NCBI GenBank assembly: GCA_963082875.1
Contig: OY720098.1
Coordinates: 8,494,001-8,558,000, forward strand
DNA from: Corella eumyota
Taxonomy: Eukaryota > Chordata > Ascidiacea > Phlebobranchia > Corellidae
Direction of reading: 5' to 3'
DNA length: 64,000 nucleotides
This document shows, piece after piece, positions 54,982-64,000 of this stretch (position 1 is the first letter of the stretch; each line of letters opens with the position of its first letter). Under the pieces are notes generated by a model that was not told where the DNA came from, searched no databases, and saw nothing but the letters and a program-made list of their open reading frames with translations. The position numbers were made by a program, and so were the translations under genes.

Positions 54982-57345
54982 TTAGTTTTTAGGTAATCTC
55001 CGAGGTGAATCTTTCAACAAACATTTTAGTTTTTTATAAATGCCTCGGGAATTCGATTCTTCGTAAAACGAGTTGAACTCAGTGATTCCCTTGGCAAAAT
55101 TGGAACGATGTGGCACAGTGGAGTTGTCAGATGGTTTAGCTTGGTTATCTGTATTTAATATGCTGTCAGTGTCACTTTCATGTGTTAAGAGCTGGGCCGG
55201 TAGATCAGTCTGAGCACTTTCATCCCCACTACTCTCAGCTGCATCTCTAAGATGCGAGAATTGTTTATGTTCAAGAAGCAGTTCACATGTTGGTTCATTT
55301 TCTATCTGTTTCACATTATCATTATTGGGTGATAATTTACTATCAGTTTCACCTTCATCAGAAACTATAACCATGTCTTCATTGTCTTTATTATTTAGAG
55401 ATATAAATTCCTTTGTATCAGAATTGTCATTGTTATTATCAATTTCTATTGGTGGAGAACTTACATTTATTTTATGAGTTTCGTCAATGCCTGTTGTCAC
55501 TGATTCATTATTATAATTGCTAATTATAACAGGACTGCTATTTGTTTCAGTATTATCAAAGTCTCTGTTAGAAATATCACTGTGAAGGTGGACTGTTTCT
55601 TTATTTTGGTCAACAAACTGTTTATCGTCATCCTGTTTAATTTCTGTCTCAGTTTGTTGATCCAAATTGCATTGAATTTTAATGTCGTCTTCAGACTTGT
55701 TATTATTATCAGATGTGAGATCAATCGTTATTGGTGTAATTTCTTTAGGTGACATACTTTGAACCAAGTTATCATTTTCAATGTCGTTTTGTAAATTAGT
55801 TTTAATAACTGATACTTGTGAACTTGAAGATTCTGAAGTGTTATTAGTATCAGCAATTTTGTTGTTATCGTTATTTTTAACAACATCTGTTTCAGTTATT
55901 ATGGGATTATCATCTTCAATTTCTGGGTTATTTTCTAATTGGAGAAGTTCCAAAATTTTCGCCTTTCTTCTGTTAAGTTCTTCTTCTGTGAGATCACTTT
56001 GACCAACCTCCATACCTTCATCCTCATCAATTTCGCCCTCTTCCTTATCATCAGCAATCTCAATTGTCTCACCATCCGCGATTACAATCTCCTGATCACT
56101 GTCTCCACCCATGTCCATGTCAACTTCTCTAGTATCGTCTCCACTAGAAACTGTGATCGGAGTTTCATCATTTTTATCAACTTTCCGTTGTCTTTTACTG
56201 GAATGCGACTCACTGCTTTGCTTCTTTCTTTTTAACTCATTTTTATGTTTATGATAGGACACCATCACATCGTAACTATGTCTCTCATCCATGGGAGGGG
56301 CACCAAGTTTCTGGTGATTGTCGATCATGTTTCTAGGAAGCTTCACATTAAATCCTGGATATTTAATAATCTTTTCAACATCAACTTCAGCATCGTCAGA
56401 ATCAGATTGGATTTTCTTTGATTTATCACCTGAGTACATACTTAACCCTGAAGATTGCATCCTTGCTTCCAATAAGTGTCCTGGAGGATAGCCATACCAA
56501 CGCATCTGATAAATATAAGGAGGCAACTCATGCTTTGTAATTCCCATTGCTTCATACAACGCATTGCTAATATTTCCAGGTTTAAGATCGGCAAATTCTG
56601 AGTCATCTGTGTTAGAATCCTTTTCAAGGTGATATCTTGTGGATGCATTTTGTGGGGACATCATACCAACAAAATCCTTTCTTCTTTGATTAATGTGTTG
56701 GAAGTTTTTCGGGGCAGGACAATCTTTCAGTTGATGATCAGTGAAGCCACAATTAAAACAAGATCTCACATTTCTTTTCTTAACATTATTGTCATGCACT
56801 TCAACCTCTCCATCTAGAGTATCGAGTGATACTTTGTCATAACTTGGAGCGTCAAATATTCGATCACAATTATCCGGCAATGATTGACCAACTAGGTCCA
56901 AATAAAATCGATCGCTAAACACTTGGAAGCAATTGGTAACAACATACGCTTTAGCTGATTTTCTGTCCTGTTTCGTACTTCTTTTCAATTTCACATTAGG
57001 TTTGTTTTCAGGTGATATGAAATGCAAGGCTGACACCTGAGGTGCATACACATAATCTGCACGAGATGACCGCCCGGAAATCTTTTTAAAAAAGTCTTTA
57101 ATTTCTTCGGCATATTCTTGAGCGAGAATGTTGTTAAATAATAAAACTTGTGCAATTGGGCCATCTTTAGAGGGGTCCCGAATCTTAACACTGGTAGGTT
57201 GTGTGATAACACGAAGAGCTCTTTTCAGTTTTTCGTTTTCTTCTTGTAACTTAACATTTTTTTCTTTGTATTCCAAAAGTAGTTGATTGCTTTCACCTGA
57301 ATCTGACATTTCTTCATTATCGTTGATTTGGGAAAAAATTGACAT
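54982..57345 (-). CDS. ZCCHC8: ZCCHC8, NEXT complex zinc-knuckle protein (intronless)
   Basis: One uninterrupted frame of 787 residues. ZCCHC8 scaffolds the nuclear exosome targeting (NEXT) complex with MTR4 and RBM7. Visible features: a short coiled coil at about 25-45; a zinc knuckle CFNCGFTDHQLKDC (CX2CX4HX4C) at about residue 195; the PSP domain following it (FADLKPGNISNALYEAMGIT, then LPPYIYQMRWYGYPPG); a basic KRKKQSSESHSSKRQRK-type segment; and an unusually long acidic Asp/Glu/Asn/Ser-rich tail from about 410 to 750. The short basic C-terminus (LKCLLKDSPRRLP) resembles the conserved ZCCHC8 C-terminal MTR4-activating region, though this match is tentative. All neighbouring genes except ALG5 are split by introns, so retroposition or intron loss is likely. 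Confidence 0.93.
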   Translation of the reverse strand: MSIFSQINDNEEMSDSGESNQLLLEYKEKNVKLQEENEKLKRALRVITQPTSVKIRDPSKDGPIAQVLLFNNILAQEYAEEIKDFFKKISGRSSRADYVYAPQVSALHFISPENKPNVKLKRSTKQDRKSAKAYVVTNCFQVFSDRFYLDLVGQSLPDNCDRIFDAPSYDKVSLDTLDGEVEVHDNNVKKRNVRSCFNCGFTDHQLKDCPAPKNFQHINQRRKDFVGMMSPQNASTRYHLEKDSNTDDSEFADLKPGNISNALYEAMGITKHELPPYIYQMRWYGYPPGHLLEARMQSSGLSMYSGDKSKKIQSDSDDAEVDVEKIIKYPGFNVKLPRNMIDNHQKLGAPPMDERHSYDVMVSYHKHKNELKRKKQSSESHSSKRQRKVDKNDETPITVSSGDDTREVDMDMGGDSDQEIVIADGETIEIADDKEEGEIDEDEGMEVGQSDLTEEELNRRKAKILELLQLENNPEIEDDNPIITETDVVKNNDNNKIADTNNTSESSSSQVSVIKTNLQNDIENDNLVQSMSPKEITPITIDLTSDNNNKSEDDIKIQCNLDQQTETEIKQDDDKQFVDQNKETVHLHSDISNRDFDNTETNSSPVIISNYNNESVTTGIDETHKINVSSPPIEIDNNNDNSDTKEFISLNNKDNEDMVIVSDEGETDSKLSPNNDNVKQIENEPTCELLLEHKQFSHLRDAAESSGDESAQTDLPAQLLTHESDTDSILNTDNQAKPSDNSTVPHRSNFAKGITEFNSFYEESNSRGIYKKLKCLLKDSPRRLPKN

Positions 57346-58434
57346 ATTGGTAGGTATTTCAGTATTTTAGCGAATTTGTCGTGTTTTTAAATAAAATTAG
57401 TTAAGATTTTAAAATGCGGAACAACTTTTAAAATAAGATTGGTTAAGATTTGAAAAATGCGGAACTTAAAAATAATTTATTTAGTAAACATATCAAAACT
57501 TAGCTCATCGGTTTACATTTTCAGAGTTTAAAATATGTTCTATGTAGCTTTTATGAAATAGAAGGAAGTACCTTTACCGTCTTATCTAATTACGCTTCTG
57601 CATAGCAAATTAAGCCAAAATTATTTTATAACATCAAGACTAGTTATATGTTTTAAAATGGCTTTAAAAATTGGAAAATCTATTAATAGATTTCAAATAC
57701 GAAATGTTATTTTTAAACTGGGTACATTGATAAAGACTGAAAAATGAAAAAAATTACTGAACCGTAATAAAAAATAAATCTCTACTGTGTTTCCACCTAT
57801 TTTATATATGTTTTACTAAAATGTACTACTATAAAAATCTGCAGTTTAAATTTGTTTTTAATGATTAAAAATATTATATAATTATTTACAATTAAAGATC
57901 TTTAATAAAACTTCTAGGTTATTATTTAAATTTGTAGTTTAAATATATTTTATGGGAAGCATTGTTATTTGGACGAAAAAATGGATTAGCATTTTTATAT
58001 CAGCAGAGAAAGCAACAAACAAACAAATGTTTTTATGCAGGTTTTCAACATCATACAGGCTTTAGACTAAGATGTTTCGTTGGGTTCTTATCTTTATGCT
58101 AAAAGTTTAACAGTTACACTACTTGATTACTTGTGAATTAATATTTAAACAGTTATAAAAAATAACCCAAATAAATGGCAGAAAATTAAAACGGATAATT
58201 AGAAAGACGCAAAATCCGAACTTTGTTATTAAAAAAAAACTAAATTGGTTTACGTTTGTTTGTTTTAAATAACACCCAAAGAAAACGTTTAGATCTTTTA
58301 AATTTTTGCATTTCAATAAAAGTATTACTATAACCTACAATTTATGTTGTTTTACTGTAGAGATTAGTCACTAATAACCAGATAACTGAATATAGCAATA
58401 AAGTTAATCTGATTGTTTAATAAAAACTATCAAG
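57346..58434. other. ZCCHC8-STXBP1 divergent intergenic region
   Basis: 1.1 kb between divergent start codons. It is very AT-rich, with several AATAAA-like words as expected by composition. No gene, repeat or clear promoter motif was found. Confidence 0.5.
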
Positions 58435-61400
58435 ATGGCTTTAAAGGCGCTTATTGGAGAAAGTAAGTCGTGTTTTTCAATTTTTTATATATATAATATA
58501 TTTAATTTCTAAAGACATTAATGTTATAATGTTATCTTTGTTTTAATTGTTTTATTATCCAACCCACTAATAGCTCAGTCAATATTATTACATTAACTTT
58601 TATAGAAATCATGAAGAATGTCATTCGGCAAGTTAATACAAACAATCACTGGAAGGTAAAATTATATAAACTGTTATTTGACATACAACATACAATAAAA
58701 AACTTCTATTTATATATTACCTTACTACCTTATTTTATTTAAGATTAGATGTGGATTGTATTTCTTACTATACATATCAGATTTTGATAAGTAAATGCTA
58801 CTTGTTTGTTTACCCATCTGATATGTTTTTGTATTTTAAAGATTTTGATTCTCGACCATCTTAGTGTAAGGATCATTTCATCTTGTTGTAAAATGAAGGA
58901 TATTATAGATGAAGGAATAACATGTAAGTTAAACTAAAAGTAACAGATTGTTTATTGTCTAACATGGTTTTATTATTTTTTTTAAATGCTTTTAACACAT
59001 TAAAGCACTTTGGTTAAATTTTTTTTAATTTTTATTTTATTTGTTTGTTATAAATATTCAACATTAAAATAGATGTTGTAAAAAATATAAGTTAAATATT
59101 TATATGAATGTTTCTTTTAAAAAGTACCATATGGGCTTTCGCTGATGCTTTTTAAATAATCAATACACTTTGAGTAGTAATGCTTTGCTCTTTGCCTATC
59201 CCTTTCTTTGGTTGTAATTAAGGCTACTATTTCCTTTTAATCAATATTTATTGGCTTCAAAGCTTTTTGTTAATTAAATGACTTCATGGTCTTCTATTAA
59301 CTCTATTTTAAATTTAATAAGTTTAAAAAACTTCAAATATTAAAAGCCATTTTCTAATTGACTTTTAATTATTCTATTATTTTGTATTTTTATTCTTTTT
59401 TATGGACAAAATTTAAATGAAATATTATAAGTCAAGTTCTGCAATTTTAAGCCCACTTTTAGAATAATATTTATCTTATTTCGTTCAGTGGTTGAGGATT
59501 TGTATAAAACACGGCAACCCATGCCAACTTTTGAGGTTGTTTATTTTATCACGCCTTCAAAAGATTCTGTTGACAAATTACTGGACGATTTTCTCGACGA
59601 AAGAAAATACAAATACATTCACATCTTTTTTACTGACAGTAAGGTTTATATTTAAATGGTTCATAAACACACTGGTATTATTCAAGTGTAGTCTAAACAT
59701 AAAACAAAAATATTTAATTATATTTTAAGTACTAGTAGTGTTTTTTTTAATAGATAGGTTATGTAATTCTTTATGTTGATTACTGTTTTGTATTTATAAT
59801 GACTACATTTGTTTATTTTTATAGCCTGCCCAGATGCACTGTTTAAGCTGATCTGCCAGTCAAACATTTCAAAATATATTAAAACTTTGAAGGAGGTCAA
59901 CATTGCATTTCTACCTTATGAATCCCAGGTAAATTTTAAAAGTTACAGAATAATACTACAGGCTTTTTTAGTTTTATATTAAACAATTTTTTACATTTGG
60001 CTAAATTTATACATGGGAGTCAGTATATAATTAAATATAACACATAGCATAAACATTATTTGTTGCTGTTTGACCTGAACAATGATTCACCAATACCTGA
60101 TACTTAATGTACATTGCCAGGTGTTTACACTTGATTGTCCTGGTACGTTTGAACACATCTACAGTCCAGTAAAAACAGACAAACACGACAAAGTACTGGA
60201 AAGAATTGCTGAACAACTTTCCACCCTCTGTTCTGTGTTGGGAGAATATCCTTCTATTCGATACCGCCAGTAAGACTTTTTTATTATCTTTAGTTAAGCA
60301 TGGGAACTAAATTTGTTACATTTGTGATAACAACATTGTTTAATTTTAGAGATGGAGAAAAGTCGTTTCTATTAGCACAACTTCTGCAAAGTAAGGTGGA
60401 TGCTTTCAAGGTAACTAAAAAAAAATTAAAATTTGTATTTTTATAAAATTTTAATATTTTTAATAAACTAAACCAGTGAAAAGTGGTTAACGGTTATGTT
60501 TGGTTTTTTTATTATTTGTGTAATACCCAAAGTAAGGTGGTTTTTCTTTTTGTATAAACAATTAACATTTGATGATCGTGTTGTGAGTTATATTAGGTTA
60601 TATATTATTCATGAAACCAGGAAATTGCTTTCAGACCCAAGTGTTGTTGCATTGAATGACCAGTTTTTTTATTGTTGCAGCTTTTTTTTTGTTTTTGATA
60701 ATAACATGCACTTTAAGAAGTACCTCATTGTGGCAAATTAATAAAAAAATTTATTTACAAAAAGTTGTAAATTTAAAATTGAACTTTTTTTTTAAATATT
60801 TAGAAAAAAAAATAAAAATCAATATTAATAACTTTTTTATTTAGGCTGATAACCCTGACATGGGTGAGGGTCCAGATAAGTCTCGATCTCAACTTATTAT
60901 TTTGGATCGGGGTTTCGACCCTGTTTCTGTATTAGTTCATGAGTTAACTTACCAAGCCATGGTACAAGATCTTCTGCCCATTGAAAATGATGTTTACAAG
61001 TATGTATTTTTTTCATAGGACTCTTTTTACAATTTAAATAACCTGGTTTTACCTTTCTTCAAATGTTATTTAAGTATTCAGTCGAAAAACCCACATAAAA
61101 TGTTAATTGAGCTTTGTGTTCTTTATTTCTATGGAGAAATAATATGTGCGGTTTTCAATCTAAGGTAATCGATTCATATTTACCACAATTTAAATTTCGT
61201 CTGACATTTAAGTCGTTAGAAATTGTGATATGTGGATTTAAACAGTTTTCTATGACCTACTGATTTAATGAACCAAATCCAAACAAATTTATATACCTGG
61301 ATTTTTTTCAAGTTTGCTTAGACATAACAATGAAATTCCCAAGTTGTTAATTGCTTTTACTTCCACTCCAGTTTTGTGTTAGAAAAATGTTTTTTTTTTT

Positions 61401-63844
61401 TTTTTTGTAGGTGCTTTAGTTAGGTTTAATATATCAGTTATTTATATCATGAATGCTGTTTTCTCAAATTCTAGATCAATTTTGTTATATACAAATATAT
61501 TTTTTTTAACGATTAAATTAAAAAAAATTTTTTTTTTAGATATTTGAACCAACAGCAGCCTGGGCAATCAGAGAAACAAGTGTTATTAGATGAAGACGAT
61601 GATTTGTGGATTTCATTGAGACATGAACATATTGCTGATGTGTCCAAGTACGTTTATTTAAATACTTTACCAATGCTTAAAGTTGCTTCATAAATAGGAT
61701 ATAAATTCTGTAGTAACCTACATACTTGCCTAATTTAAGCGTGACTATAATATGACTATAATCATATTTGCCTAATTTGAGGGTGGCCATTATCTCTTGT
61801 TGTAATATGCTTACAACAACCTACTGCAATCATCAGTAATATTTATTTCAAAGGTCTATAATTTGAACAAAAATATATGTTGTCCATCAGGCTACATTAT
61901 AAATAGACCGTATATTTTATATTTATCCCCCTATTTTAATTTCATACCAGTTTTTAAATATTTAAACACTTTGTTTTTGATCTTTTTTATTTTTCAGGAA
62001 AGTCACTTCACACTTGAAGGCTTTTGCAAAGGAAAAACGAATGGATAGTGGTGAAAAAACGACAATGAGAGATTTATCGAACATGCTTAAAAAGATGCCT
62101 CAGTACCAGAAGGAGTTAAGCAAAGTAAGAAATTTCATTTCTTTTGTTGATTTACCTTGTTTGATTAATAGGTGTTGAATGAATTTGTTTGTTTGGCCAC
62201 TGTAAACTAAAAGTTGGTAAAGTTAAAGTTTTAGTATTGAGCTATATGCCTTCAAATCAAGATTTTACAACCTGTCTTACAAGATTTTGAGTTTTTTACT
62301 TTTTTACAAATCTTAAATAACTCTATTCGAGCTATTTCTTTGACTATAAAACATTCTTGGTGACAAATTGTCATTTTTTTGTTTTAGTTGGGTTTGAATA
62401 TTTAAAAACTCTAATCAAAACGTTTTACTTTAGTATTCCACCCATCTTCACATGGCTGAAGACTGCATGAAGCAATACACAGATCGTGTTGACAAATTAT
62501 GCAAAGTTGAACAAGATCTTGCAATGGGCACCGACTCAAAGGGAATTCACATCAAAGAACCAATGAAAAATGTTGTTCATATTTTGTTGGACAAAACTGT
62601 GCAAGCAGTAGACAAAATCAGGATTATTTTGCTTTACATTATGCTTAAGAATGGTATGTTATTGCTTTTTTTACTGTACCAATATTTCTATATTCAATTT
62701 AAAAAGCAAGCTTATTAATTATTTATAGGTTGACCAAAATGGATTTTCTATGCTTAAAATATATTTAAATTGTGAATTAATTTGTCTATAATGCATTAAA
62801 TTATATTTTAGTACTTTTTAACGAAAACTTTTTGATTGTAGGAATTCCTGAAGAGAATTTAAAGAAGTTAATACTTCATGCAAATATTTCTGCAAACGAT
62901 GAAGCTTCAATCCGTAACTTAGCTCATCTGGGTGTTACCATTATAAACAATGAGGTATAGCATAAACTATAAGAATTTTGGCTGATTTTACACTTGACTA
63001 AAAAGCCTAATATCTTAGTGGATAAAATTTGTATATTAATTTTATATTTTGTATAGTTTTTAAGGGGTTAAAACTGGCAAGAAATTTTAGCAATTACAAT
63101 TTTATATTCAACCCGTTCGTAAAAATAATAATTCTAAAATAAAATTTATTTTAAAAGTCAAGATTAGGCTTTCTTAAAAACAAATTTTATTTTAGAGTAT
63201 TGTCAATTTTTTAAAAATGTAATAGCATTAGCTCTATTTTTCTACAAGAACATGTGTCATTTAAAAATCTAACAATATTACTAATTTTTTAAGGGTCGAA
63301 AACGTAGTGGTCCAAAAATGGACAGACGTGAGCACGAAGTTATCTACCAACTATCTCGATGGACTCCCATGGTGAAAGATGTGATGGAGATGGCAATCGA
63401 TGATAAACTGGATCAACGTTTATTCCCGTTTTTCTCGGGTCGAGGTACAGGATCTAACACCACAAATGTTCGAAGGTAAATTCAGAGTTACTTTGTGTTG
63501 TGGGGGTAAAGATTTTTTTGGTAAAGTTTATTACATTTTTTTTATAAAACTTGTTTTCAATTTTATTTATTTTTTGTAAAGTTGAGTTTAATTGTCAGAT
63601 TAACGTATTTTATATGCTTAATTATATTAAAACTTAGAATAAGGTACAGCATTTGTTAGTAAATTTTTGTTTGTTTTTAGTGCGAGATATCACTGGCACA
63701 AAGACAAGGGTCCAACGGAATACAAGTCAGGACCACGTCTTATTATTTTCATGATAGGAGGAATGTCGTGTTCAGAGATGAGAGCTGCTTATGAGGTCAC
63801 AAACCAACTGAGAGAAAAGGGTGACAAATGGGAGGTGCTAATCG
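58435..63844 (+). CDS. STXBP1: Syntaxin-binding protein (Munc18/STXBP), 3' end outside window
   Basis: Sec1/Munc18 protein that clasps syntaxin and assists SNARE assembly in exocytosis. Fourteen exons are visible from ATG 58435 ([12 protein letters not shown]) to the donor at 63844 (KWEVLIG), about 560 residues; vertebrate STXBP1 has about 594-603, so one exon or so is missing at the right edge. Conserved stretches: [28 protein letters not shown]-like [142 protein letters not shown] and [14 protein letters not shown]. It is closer to STXBP1/2/3 than to SCFD or VPS proteins. The neuronal STXBP1 assignment rather than STXBP2/3 is by resemblance only. Confidence 0.93.
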
Positions 63845-64000
63845 GTAAGCTTTTTTTATTATTTTTTAGATTTTTTAAAACATTTTAGCTTCTATTTATT
63901 TTTGGCTTTTTGATTTTAGCATTTTTTTTAATTGCAGCATGTTAATTATTATGAATTTTTTTATATAAAACATACCTAATGGTTTATTTTTAATTTTAAT

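Noticed and set aside
60496-60844. Open frames in the STXBP1 intron before the exon at 60845
   Set aside because: Low-complexity hydrophobic translation of T-rich intron DNA; exons 60350-60410 and 60845-60999 join directly in the Munc18 alignment.
61380-61420. Poly-T run with GTAG in a STXBP1 intron, looking like an extra acceptor
   Set aside because: The following sequence has no open frame fitting the Munc18 alignment, and the flanking exons join in frame without it.

Overview
The window looks like nuclear DNA of an ascidian tunicate, most probably a Ciona species. This is an inference from the strongly AT-rich sequence, the many short GT-AG introns, the compact gene spacing and chordate-type proteins (PKD2, UCK, GASZ/ASZ1, a RIPK1-type death-domain kinase, Munc18). 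No bacterial, organellar, CRISPR or virus-derived feature was recognised.

Layout. (1) Positions 1 to about 26,200 belong to a tandem array of muscle-type myosin heavy chain (MYH) genes on the minus strand. Two complete copies lie in the window (A, 2469-11566; B, 14773-23893), each with about 38 coding exons and encoding about 1,930 residues. The left edge holds the 5' flank of a third copy outside the window. From about 1 to 6308 and 12306 to 18612 (spacer plus the rod-coding half) the units are almost identical. The motor-coding halves have clearly diverged introns but nearly identical protein. A decayed, inverted MYH 3' end lies at 25655-26180. (2) 26810-40430, plus strand: PKD2 (polycystin-2, 22 exons per transcript), ALG5 (dolichyl-phosphate glucosyltransferase, one coding exon) and MGST3 (microsomal glutathione transferase). 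The last two are close enough to be an operon candidate. (3) 40883-42790, minus: ASZ1/GASZ, a piRNA-pathway scaffold. (4) 43448-45780, plus: uridine-cytidine kinase. (5) 47421-50717, plus: a RIPK1-like kinase with a C-terminal death domain and a substituted catalytic aspartate. (6) 51409-54171, minus: PRPF4, a U4/U6 snRNP WD40 protein. (7) 54982-57345, minus: an intronless ZCCHC8 (NEXT complex). (8) 58435 to the window end, plus: STXBP1/Munc18, truncated at the right edge.

The most interesting signals are four. PKD2 has a pair of mutually exclusive exons, 8a and 8b, inside the extracellular TOP domain. Both have the same splice phases, joint inclusion gives a frameshift, and a potential RNA stem spans the intron between them. 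PKD2 also has an alternative lysine-rich last exon with its own poly(A) signal. The MYH array combines a sharp homogenisation boundary with a conserved CRE-containing block about 1.24 kb upstream of each start codon. The RIPK1-like protein looks like a pseudokinase. Apart from the MYH array and the possible ALG5-MGST3 pair, the neighbouring genes are functionally unrelated housekeeping or signalling genes.
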